Shown here: piece by piece, positions 1 to 5,072 of the stretch
Layout of the letters: each line of letters starts with the position of its first letter
How positions within the stretch are numbered: the stretch's first letter is position 1
Source: Giesbergeria sp.
Lineage (GTDB): Bacteria > Pseudomonadota > Gammaproteobacteria > Burkholderiales > Burkholderiaceae_C
Reading direction: 5' to 3'
Length of the DNA stretch: 5,072 bases
NCBI GenBank assembly: GCA_030690515.1
Contig: JAUYGP010000144.1
Span: 1 to 5,072, forward strand
Notes under the pieces: model-generated
The model's database searches: none
What the model saw: only the letters and a program-made list of their open reading frames with translations
Told to the model about the DNA's origin: nothing
Translations under genes and position numbers: made by a program

Positions 1-598
1 CTGGAGCGTGGTGGGCCTGCTGTGCGCGGGCAGCATTCCGGCGGCACTGGCTTCGCTGTGGCTGCTGCAGCACCTGGGCCCGGCCAGCGAGCAGGTGCAA
101 CACCTCATGACCACCACCCTGGGCGCGGCCCTGCTGCTCACCGCCGCAGCCATGCTGTACAAGGTGGTGGCCTTCTCAGCCCAGCGCCAGGCGGCCGAGC
201 AAGCTGCACGCCAGGGCAGTGGCGCAGCCGCCACGCAGCCACGCCACTGGAGCCTGCCGGTGCTGCTGGGCGCGGTCATCGGCACGCTGGTCACCTTTAC
301 CTCGGTGGGCGCGGGGGCCATTGGCGTCACCGTGCTGCTGCTCGTTTTCCCGCACCTGCCGCTGCCGCGCATCATTGCCGCCGACATTGCTTATGCCGTG
401 CCGCTGACGCTGGTGGCCGGCATGGGCCACGCATCGCTGGGCTCGGTGGACTGGGCCTTGCTGGCGCAGTTGCTGGCCGGGTCGCTGCCCGGCATCTGGC
501 TGGGCACGCGCCTCGTATCCCGTACTCCAGAGCGGCTGATCCGCTCTGCCCTTTCGCTGCTGCTCGCCTGGGCGGGCGCCAAACTTGTTTTGATTTAA
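1..598 (+). CDS. TSUP-family (TauE/SafE) membrane transporter, 3' part
   Basis: C-terminal 198 residues of a polytopic inner-membrane protein. The frame is open from base 2 (codons for W-S-V-V-G-L) with no stop, so the true start lies upstream; the GTG at 8 is unlikely to be the start. Hydrophobic segments, numbered from that first Trp, fall at about 3-26, 36-59, 83-115, 124-145, 152-171 and 178-198. A hydrophilic, Ala/Gln-rich loop at about 60-82 separates two halves, as in the TSUP (TauE/SafE, old DUF81) family, whose members usually have about 250 residues. The segment containing TSVGAGAIGV is the glycine-rich second-half helix typical of the family. Family members export sulfite or sulfonate-derived anions or import sulfate. 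Its place 15 bases before cysI points to sulfate uptake or sulfite efflux, but direction and substrate are inference. The stop TAA (596-598) touches the cysI ribosome-binding site. Confidence 0.85.
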   Translation, partial: WSVVGLLCAGSIPAALASLWLLQHLGPASEQVQHLMTTTLGAALLLTAAAMLYKVVAFSAQRQAAEQAARQGSGAAATQPRHWSLPVLLGAVIGTLVTFTSVGAGAIGVTVLLLVFPHLPLPRIIAADIAYAVPLTLVAGMGHASLGSVDWALLAQLLAGSLPGIWLGTRLVSRTPERLIRSALSLLLAWAGAKLVLI

Positions 599-602
599 GA
601 GG
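597..602 (+). promoter_or_regulatory. Ribosome-binding site of cysI
   Basis: AAGAGG lies 11 bases before the ATG at 614 and overlaps the last two bases of the transporter stop codon TAA. It supports 614 as the cysI start and suggests that ribosomes ending on the transporter gene are close enough to re-initiate. The spacing is slightly long, so initiation strength is uncertain. Confidence 0.5.
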
Positions 603-613
603 CTCGTTGCCCC

Positions 614-2410
614 ATGTACCAATACACCGACTTCGACAAGAAATTCGTCCAGCTGCGCGCCGAGCAGTTCCGCGACCAGCTTGAGCGCTGGGAGCGCGGT
701 GAACTGACCGATGAACAGCTTTTGCCACTGCGCCTGCAAAACGGCTGGTACATCCAGCGCTACGCGCCGATGGCGCGCATTGCCGTGCCCTATGGCGAAA
801 TCAGCAGCACACAACTGCGCACGCTGGCCCACATTGCACGCGACTACGACAAGCCCGCACCCGAACTGCTGGCACACGCCCAAGCCACACAAGACGAATT
901 GCAGGACGCACAGCCCGGCGCAACCCTGGCCGCACCGCCACTGCGCTACGGCTACGGCCACTTCACCACGCGCACCAATGTGCAGTTCAACTGGATTCCG
1001 CTCAACCGCGCGGCCGACGTGATGGACTTGCTGGCCAGCGTGAGCATGCACGGCATCCAGACCAGCGGCAACGACATCCGCAACATCACCTGCGACGCGC
1101 TCGAAGGCATCGCCGAGGACAGCATCGTCGACACCCGCCCGTTTGCCGAGATCACGCGCCAGTGGAGCTCGCTGCACCCCGAATTCACCTACCTGCCGCG
1201 CAAGTTCAAGATCGCCTTCAACGGCGCCGAAGAAGACCGCGCTGCCATTGGTTGGTACGACATTGGCCTGCAAGCGCGCCGGGCCGAAGACGGCAGCGTG
1301 GGCTTCACCATGAAAGTGGGCGGCGGCATGGGCCGCACGCCCATCATTGGCAGCGTGGTGCGCGAATTTTTGCCGTGGGACCAGTTGCTCAACTACATCG
1401 AAGCCGTGGTACGCACCTACAACAGCTACGGTCGGCGCGACAACAAGTGGAAGGCCCGCATCAAGATTTTGGTCAAGAGCGAAGGCCAGAAATTCATCGA
1501 TGCGGTGGAGAAGGAATACCAGGACATCGTCAACCTCGACGGCGCGCCCCACACCATCACGCAGGCAGAGCTTGACCGGGTCACGGGCCATTTCGTGGTT
1601 CCCGAGCTAAAGGCCGCCAACCTGCCCTCCAAAGTGAATGCGCAAGGCCAGTTGTACCAGCGCTGGCTGCAGCAAAACGTGCGCGGCCACCAATTGCCCG
1701 GCCTCAAGACCGTCACCCTGTCGTTCAAACGCCCCGGCTTTGCCACGGGTGATGCCGATGCCGACACCCTGGACGCATTGGCCCAACTGGCCGAACAATT
1801 CAGCGCGGCCGAAGCGCGCCTGACGCACGAACAAAACCTGATGCTGCCCTGGGTGCATGAGAGCGACCTGCCCGCGCTGTACGAAGCCGCCCGTGCACTG
1901 GGCCTGGCGCAGCCCAACATCGGCCTGCTGACCGACATGATCATTTGCCCGGGCGGCGACTACTGCTCGCTGGCCAATGCGCGCTCTTTGCACATCGGCA
2001 ACGCCGTGACCGAGCGTTATCAAGACCTGGACGAATTGTTCGACCTGGGGCCCATCGACCTGCACATGAGCGGTTGCATCAACTCGTGTGGCCACCACCA
2101 CAGCGGCCACATCGGCATCCTGGGCGTGGATAAAGACGGCAAGGAGTGGTACCAGATCACGCTGGGCGGAGCGGACGGTTCTACGCTGTCGGGCCCCGCC
2201 ATCGGCGGTAAGGTGGTCGGCCCCTCGTTCACGGCAGCCGAAGTGCCGGACGTGATCGAGGCGCTGCTGGGTACCTTCCGCGAACTGCGCAAGCCCGGCG
2301 AGTTTTTCATCGACGCGCTGCGCCGCATCGGCCACGACCCTTTCAAGCAGGCCGCCAACGGCGCCCGCCGCCCCAAGGCCGACCAGGAAGCCCTGGCAGA
2401 ACAAGACTGA
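614..2410 (+). CDS. cysI: Assimilatory sulfite reductase, siroheme/[4Fe-4S] hemoprotein (nitrite/sulfite reductase family)
   Basis: A 598-residue cytoplasmic enzyme that reduces sulfite to sulfide by six electrons. The cluster/siroheme cysteines are plain: C445-x5-C451 (CPGGDYC) and C488-x3-C492 (CINSC), the two-part signature of siroheme sulfite/nitrite reductases. Expected siroheme/substrate-binding basic residues are visible: R120 in TTRTNVQFNW, and K197 and K199 in LPRKFK, matching the active-site lysines of E. coli CysI by motif. The two-fold ferredoxin-like plus siroheme domain repeat fits the length (E. coli CysI is about 570). The C-terminal tail (about 578-598) is charged and probably disordered. 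A neighbouring cysJ is absent, so the electron donor may be ferredoxin or a distant flavoprotein. Nitrite reduction cannot be excluded from sequence, but placement with cysH, cysD and cysN makes sulfite the likely substrate. DUF934 starts 9 bases after the stop. Confidence 0.95.
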   Translation: MYQYTDFDKKFVQLRAEQFRDQLERWERGELTDEQLLPLRLQNGWYIQRYAPMARIAVPYGEISSTQLRTLAHIARDYDKPAPELLAHAQATQDELQDAQPGATLAAPPLRYGYGHFTTRTNVQFNWIPLNRAADVMDLLASVSMHGIQTSGNDIRNITCDALEGIAEDSIVDTRPFAEITRQWSSLHPEFTYLPRKFKIAFNGAEEDRAAIGWYDIGLQARRAEDGSVGFTMKVGGGMGRTPIIGSVVREFLPWDQLLNYIEAVVRTYNSYGRRDNKWKARIKILVKSEGQKFIDAVEKEYQDIVNLDGAPHTITQAELDRVTGHFVVPELKAANLPSKVNAQGQLYQRWLQQNVRGHQLPGLKTVTLSFKRPGFATGDADADTLDALAQLAEQFSAAEARLTHEQNLMLPWVHESDLPALYEAARALGLAQPNIGLLTDMIICPGGDYCSLANARSLHIGNAVTERYQDLDELFDLGPIDLHMSGCINSCGHHHSGHIGILGVDKDGKEWYQITLGGADGSTLSGPAIGGKVVGPSFTAAEVPDVIEALLGTFRELRKPGEFFIDALRRIGHDPFKQAANGARRPKADQEALAEQD

Positions 2411-2419
2411 GAGCGACTG

Positions 2420-2833
2420 ATGACTATGAAAATAATAGCTGCTAACGCAATACCTGCGGGCGATGAAGGCCAAAAAACCTTGGAAATTGCCAACGATGTG
2501 GAACTGGCCGAGCTGGTGGCTAGCGGCGCGCTGGACGGCGTGGCGCGCGTAGAGCTGCAGTTCCCCAAATTCACCGATGGCCGCGCCTACAGCCAGGCCT
2601 TGCTGCTGCGCCGACGTTACCGCTTCTGCGGCGACATTCGCGCCACGGGCGATGTGCTGATCGACCAGTTGGTGCACATGCACCGCAGCGGTTTCACCAG
2701 CGCCGTGCTGGCCGAAGGCGTGGACGCCGCCGCTGCCGAGCGCCAGTTTGCGCGCTTTAGCGCTTTCTATCAGGGCGACGTGAACGAGCCACGCCCCCTG
2801 TTTGCCCGCGAGGCGACGCTGGAATCCGCATGA
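2420..2833 (+). CDS. DUF934 family protein, sulfite-reductase-linked
   Basis: A 137-residue, probably cytoplasmic protein with no signal peptide or membrane segment. Residues 48-92 carry the DUF934 core: FPKFTDGRAYSQA, then RRRYRFCGDIRATGDVL and DQLVHMHRSGF. The family is of unknown biochemical function and is widely found beside cysI in proteobacteria; a role in supplying electrons to, or assembling, sulfite reductase is a guess from that linkage. Only one cysteine (C70) is visible, so it is not an iron-sulfur ferredoxin by itself. The first 20 or so codons are unusual: they contain a copy of a short repeat (2435-2475) and three ATA codons at 2432, 2435 and 2450. As I remember the family, many members have a longer N-terminal part before the core, so this one may be shortened there. 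Start 2420 is chosen for its position 9 bases after cysI with a weak GAGAG upstream; ATG 2426 and TTG 2480 are alternatives, the latter excluding the repeat. The end overlaps cysH by ATGA. Confidence 0.88.
   Translation: MTMKIIAANAIPAGDEGQKTLEIANDVELAELVASGALDGVARVELQFPKFTDGRAYSQALLLRRRYRFCGDIRATGDVLIDQLVHMHRSGFTSAVLAEGVDAAAAERQFARFSAFYQGDVNEPRPLFAREATLESA
2435..2475 (+). repeat. Short interspersed repeat, copy 1 (inside DUF934 gene)
   Basis: A 41-base stretch matching 4586-4626 without gaps at 33 of 41 positions by hand alignment. The best conserved parts are the start, ATAGCTGCTA followed by CGCAATACC after one mismatch, and the end, GGCCAAAA. It encodes IAANAIPAGDEGQ near the N-terminus of the DUF934 protein. 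The inner palindrome present in copy 2 is mostly destroyed here (left arm GCTGCTAACGC, right arm GCGATGAAGGC), so this looks like an older or selected copy. The other two forward frames are closed by TAG at 2436 and TAA at 2443. Confidence 0.75.
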
Positions 2834-3639
2834 GCAACGCCTCCTCCTCCTTGAACACGCTGGCCAGTGCCGCCAAGGCATCCGCCATTGCGCTGTATGC
2901 CAGGCCCTCTGCCAGCTACGCTGCCAAGCACGCCCAGGCAGAAGCGCTGCTGCGGCGCGCCGCCGCTTTAGGCGACGTGACGCAGGCCAACAGCCTGGGC
3001 GTGGAAGACATGGTCATTACCGATATGATCCGCCGCCTGCAATTGCCGATTGGGGTGTTTGTGCTCGAAACCGGGCGCCTGCACACCGAAACACTGGCGC
3101 TGCTGGAGCGCACCCAGGCACTCGTTGGTATCAACGTGCAGGTGTTCCGGCCCCAGCATGAAGCGGTGATCCACTTCATCCGCACCCAGGGGCAGGACGC
3201 CATTTACGACAGCGTCGCCCAGCGCAAGCACTGCTGCGACATCCGCAAGATGGAGCCGTTGGCGCGTGCGCTGGCCGGCAAAAAGGCCTGGATCACCGGG
3301 CTGCGCCGCGAGCAGTCCAACGCGCGGGCCGAAGTGCCGCCAGTGGACACCAGCGAGGTGGCGACCAAGGGATTGAGCAAGTTCAACCCGCTGGCCGACT
3401 GGACACAGGGTGACGTCTGGCATTACGTGCTCGAGAACCGCGTGGACTACAACCCGCTGCACGACCAGTTCTACCCCAGCATCGGCTGCGCACCGTGCAC
3501 CCGCGCCGTGACCATGGGCGAAGACTTTCGCTCCGGACGGTGGTGGTGGGAGGATGAGAGCGCGAAGGAATGCGGCTTGCACGTCCAGAAACCCACACCA
3601 GCACAGCCCCAAAAACACAACGAGGAATCCCCCGCATGA
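2830..3639 (+). CDS. cysH: Adenylylsulfate (APS) reductase, thioredoxin-dependent, [4Fe-4S] type
   Basis: A 269-residue cytoplasmic enzyme reducing activated sulfate to sulfite and AMP with thiol electrons. Family motifs in order: SLGVEDMV at 55-62 (PP-loop-like nucleotide site), ETGRLHTET at 80-88, TGLRREQS at 156-163, and the C-terminal ECGLH with catalytic C248. Cysteine pairs C135-C136 (HCCDIRK) and C220-x2-C223 (CAPC) form the [4Fe-4S] signature found in APS reductases and missing from the E. coli-type PAPS reductase. The substrate is therefore predicted to be APS (EC 1.8.4.10), so APS kinase is not needed for this route. Length agrees with the roughly 267-residue Pseudomonas enzyme. The first 48 residues are Ala/Ser-rich. 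About 19 residues after ECGLH form a Pro/Gln/Lys-rich tail that is probably disordered and coincides with the cysD translation-initiation region. The start overlaps the DUF934 stop (ATGA) and the end overlaps the cysD start (ATGA), implying translational coupling. Confidence 0.95.
   Translation: MSNASSSLNTLASAAKASAIALYARPSASYAAKHAQAEALLRRAAALGDVTQANSLGVEDMVITDMIRRLQLPIGVFVLETGRLHTETLALLERTQALVGINVQVFRPQHEAVIHFIRTQGQDAIYDSVAQRKHCCDIRKMEPLARALAGKKAWITGLRREQSNARAEVPPVDTSEVATKGLSKFNPLADWTQGDVWHYVLENRVDYNPLHDQFYPSIGCAPCTRAVTMGEDFRSGRWWWEDESAKECGLHVQKPTPAQPQKHNEESPA
3589..3635 (+). promoter_or_regulatory. C/A-rich, T-free leader with ribosome-binding site for cysD
   Basis: Bases 3589-3620 contain no T and only two G, which predicts an unfolded mRNA segment. 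It is followed by GAGGA at 3622-3626, a good Shine-Dalgarno match 9 bases before the cysD ATG at 3636. This decides the cysD start at 3636 over the in-frame upstream codons that keep the frame open to 3570. The same bases encode the low-complexity C-terminal tail of CysH. Confidence 0.55.
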
Positions 3640-4568
3640 ACGCCCGCGTAGACCCCCTGGCGCTGAACCACCTCAGCAATCGCCACCTCGATGCGCTGGA
3701 GGAGGAAACCATCTTCATCCTGCGCGAAGTGGCCGCCGCCTTCGAGCGCCCCGCCCTGCTGTTCTCGGGCGGCAAGGATTCGCTGGTCATGCTCAAGTGC
3801 GCTGAAAAGGCTTTTGGCGCGGGTCGCATCCCTTACCCCCTGCTCATGATCGACACCGGCCACAACTTCCCCGAAGTTACGGCCTTTCGTGATTTGCGTG
3901 CGCAAGAGCTGGGCGCTGAACTCATCGTGCGCAACGTCGAAGACTCGATGGCGCGGGGCACCGTGCGCCTGGCGCACCCCGGTGAGCCGCGCAACGTGCA
4001 CCAGTCGGTCACGCTGCTCGAAGCGATTGAAGAATTCCGTTTTGATGCATTGATCGGCGGCGCCCGCCGCGACGAAGAAAAGGCCCGCGCCAAAGAGCGC
4101 ATCTTCAGCCACCGCGACAGCTTCGGCCAATGGCAGCCCAAGGCCCAGCGGCCCGAGCTGTGGACGCTGTTCAACACCCGCCTGCAGCTCGGCGAGCACT
4201 TTCGCGTGTTCCCCATCAGCAGCTGGACCGAGCTGGACGTGTGGCAATACATCGAGCGCGAGCAGATTGCCCTGCCCTCGCTGTATTACACGCACCAGCG
4301 CGACGTGGTCGAGCGCAAGGGCCTGCTGGTGCCTGTGACACCCCTCACGCCACTGCGCAGCGGTGAGCAGCTGGAAACACGCGACGTGCGGTTTCGCACC
4401 CTGGGCGACATCACCTGCACCTGCCCGGTTGAAAGCCTGGCCGCCACAGCGGCCGAGATCGTGATCGAAACGCTGGCTGCCGACGTGAGCGAACGCGGCT
4501 CCACACGCATGGACGACAAAACCTCTGACGCTTCGATGGAAAAGCGCAAGAAAGACGGGTATTTTTGA
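3636..4568 (+). CDS. cysD: Sulfate adenylyltransferase (ATP sulfurylase) subunit 2
   Basis: A 310-residue cytoplasmic catalytic subunit that forms APS and pyrophosphate from sulfate and ATP; its partner CysN couples this to GTP hydrolysis. The PP-loop SGGKDS is at 44-49, within LLFSGGKDSLVML. Further family blocks are GGARRDEEKARAKER (141-155), the segment FRVFPISSWTELDVW (189-203), and the characteristic C-terminus TSDASMEKRKKDGYF (296-310). Length fits the family (E. coli 302). The start at 3636 is supported by GAGGA upstream, by the ATGA overlap with cysH and by the N-terminus MNARVDPLALNHL; the reading frame stays open further upstream, but that stretch lies inside cysH. The stop codon shares one base with the cysN start (TGATG), the usual tight cysDN arrangement. 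No missing key residues are seen. Confidence 0.96.
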   Translation: MNARVDPLALNHLSNRHLDALEEETIFILREVAAAFERPALLFSGGKDSLVMLKCAEKAFGAGRIPYPLLMIDTGHNFPEVTAFRDLRAQELGAELIVRNVEDSMARGTVRLAHPGEPRNVHQSVTLLEAIEEFRFDALIGGARRDEEKARAKERIFSHRDSFGQWQPKAQRPELWTLFNTRLQLGEHFRVFPISSWTELDVWQYIEREQIALPSLYYTHQRDVVERKGLLVPVTPLTPLRSGEQLETRDVRFRTLGDITCTCPVESLAATAAEIVIETLAADVSERGSTRMDDKTSDASMEKRKKDGYF

Positions 4569-5072
4569 TGACCACTATTAATTCGATAGCTGCTAGCGCA
4601 ATACCATCAAGCGCTAGAGGCCAAAATGACCATATTTCTGCACTCAAGTTCATTACCTGCGGCAGTGTGGACGATGGCAAAAGCACCCTCATTGGCCGCC
4701 TGCTGGTAGACAGCAAGGCCGTGCTGCAAGACCACCTGGCAGGCGTGCAGCGCGCGGGCGAGACCGATCTGGCCCTGCTGACCGACGGCCTCTCTGCCGA
4801 GCGCGAGCAGGGCATCACCATCGACGTGGCCTACCGCTACTTCGCCACCGAAGAGCGCAAGTTCATCATTGGCGATGCGCCGGGCCACGAGCAGTACACG
4901 CGCAACATGGTCACGGCCGCCAGCAGCGCCGATGCCGCCGTGGTGCTGGTCGATGCCACCAAGCTCGACTGGAAAACCCCCCACCTGGCCCTGTTGCTGC
5001 AAACGCGCCGCCACAGCCTGCTGGCACACCTGCTGCGCGTGCATTCGCTGGTGTTTGCCGTGAACAAGCTCG
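4568..5072 (+). CDS. cysN: Sulfate adenylyltransferase subunit 1 (GTPase), 5' part
   Basis: The first 168 residues of the regulatory GTPase of ATP sulfurylase, an EF-Tu-like protein; the frame is still open at the window end. The GTP-binding motifs are in order: P-loop GSVDDGKS at 32-39, switch I GITIDVAYRYF at 82-92, G3 motif DAPGH at 103-107 followed by EQYTRNMVT, and the start of the NKxD motif at N166-K167 just before the edge. The ATG at 4568 overlaps the cysD stop. No ATG, GTG or TTG occurs in frame between it and the P-loop (the next is the GTG for V34, inside the P-loop), so the N-terminal extension MTTINSIAASAIPSSARGQ must be translated. That extension is mostly a short repeat also present in the DUF934 gene. 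Whether a CysC (APS kinase) domain is fused at the C-terminus cannot be seen. Confidence 0.95.
   Translation, partial: MTTINSIAASAIPSSARGQNDHISALKFITCGSVDDGKSTLIGRLLVDSKAVLQDHLAGVQRAGETDLALLTDGLSAEREQGITIDVAYRYFATEERKFIIGDAPGHEQYTRNMVTAASSADAAVVLVDATKLDWKTPHLALLLQTRRHSLLAHLLRVHSLVFAVNKL
4586..4626 (+). repeat. Short interspersed palindromic repeat, copy 2 (inside cysN)
   Basis: The second copy of the 41-base repeat, 33 of 41 identical to 2435-2475. It encodes IAASAIPSSARGQ at residues 7-19 of CysN. Similarity may extend a little outside: both genes begin ATGAC, and a TAT lies nearby if a 3-base gap is allowed. From memory, sequences containing ATAGCTGCTAGCGC and GCGCTAGAGGCCAAAA are abundant between genes in Comamonadaceae, so this is probably a member of a dispersed family; that rests on recall, not a search. 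Hand-counted GC of 4568-4640 is 31 of 73 (42%), well below the surrounding genes. Confidence 0.78.
4589..4621 (+). repeat. Inverted repeat / predicted hairpin at cysN 5' end
   Basis: Perfect 7-base arms CTAGCGC (4593-4599) and GCGCTAG (4611-4617) flank an 11-base loop. The stem can be extended by G4589-C4621, C4590-G4620 and a T4591-G4619 wobble, with one mismatch between. It begins 21 bases after the first base of the cysN start codon, so in mRNA it would sit near the edge of the initiating ribosome's footprint. It is not followed by a U-run and lies in coding sequence, so it is not a classical terminator. A role in setting the CysN:CysD ratio is inference. Confidence 0.6.

Noticed and set aside
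22..684. Plus-strand open frame overlapping the transporter and the start of cysI
   Set aside because: Its Arg/Ala/Gly/His-rich, non-hydrophobic translation is typical of a shifted frame of a GC-rich gene; the transporter frame has clear membrane segments.
176..1591. A 471-codon open frame on the minus strand across the transporter and cysI
   Set aside because: It lies opposite well-supported genes, its translation is a His/Val/Ala/Gln-rich mix without recognisable motifs, and long antisense frames are expected in GC-rich coding DNA.
1607..2881. A 424-codon open frame on the minus strand over cysI, DUF934 and the cysH start
   Set aside because: It runs through three conserved genes and a gene junction, has no domain I recognise, and is best explained by codon bias of the opposite strand.
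3570..3635. A longer cysD beginning at ATG 3570-type positions upstream
   Set aside because: This would add 22 residues encoded within cysH; the start at 3636 has a good ribosome-binding site, the ATGA overlap and an N-terminus that fits the family.
4589..4621. The cysN palindrome as a rho-independent terminator
   Set aside because: No U-run follows the stem, and it sits inside the translated start of a gene whose partner subunit is just upstream.
2435..4626. The two repeats as a CRISPR array or as direct repeats of an insertion or attachment site
   Set aside because: There are only two copies, over 2 kb apart, with conserved housekeeping genes between them and no transposase, integrase or regular spacing.
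4877..4930. CysN G3 motif reads DAPGH rather than the DTPGH often seen, followed by TAAS rather than TGAS
   Set aside because: The essential Asp, Pro, Gly and His are kept and the varied position tolerates other residues in related GTPases (EF-Tu has DCPGH), so there is no sign of lost function.

Overview
The window is a piece of an assimilatory sulfate-reduction (cysteine biosynthesis) operon, with every gene on the + strand. It reads, in order: the end of a TSUP/TauE-SafE membrane transporter, cysI (siroheme sulfite reductase), a DUF934 gene, cysH (APS reductase), cysD and the start of cysN (the two ATP sulfurylase subunits). High GC content with G/C-rich third codon positions, this gene order, and a short palindromic repeat of a kind I remember from Acidovorax/Delftia/Rhodoferax-type genomes suggest a betaproteobacterium of the Burkholderiales, probably Comamonadaceae. 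The genus cannot be fixed from this sequence.

Layout: 1-598 TSUP transporter (5' end outside the window); 614-2410 cysI; 2420-2833 DUF934; 2830-3639 cysH; 3636-4568 cysD; 4568-5072 cysN (3' end outside the window). Gaps are 15 and 9 bases. The last three junctions overlap (ATGA, ATGA, TGATG), so the set looks like one polycistronic unit with translational coupling. No gene-free stretch exceeds 15 bases, and I see no internal promoter, terminator, tRNA or mobile gene. The promoter must lie upstream of base 1.

Pathway: CysD and CysN make APS from sulfate and ATP. CysH carries the CC...CxxC [4Fe-4S] signature, so it should reduce APS directly to sulfite without APS kinase. CysI reduces sulfite to sulfide using siroheme and a [4Fe-4S] cluster. 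No CysJ-type flavoprotein is encoded here, so the electron donor is unknown; the DUF934 protein may be an accessory. The TSUP protein probably moves sulfate or sulfite across the inner membrane.

The most unusual feature is a roughly 41-base repeat present twice (2435-2475 and 4586-4626). Each copy lies a few codons inside the 5' end of a gene (DUF934 and cysN) and is translated in the same, only open, frame to give related peptides (IAANAIP and IAASAIP). These regions are AT-richer than their surroundings and hold all five ATA isoleucine codons in the window's genes. The cysN copy still has a palindrome; the DUF934 copy has largely lost it. The rest of the window is conventional sulfur metabolism.
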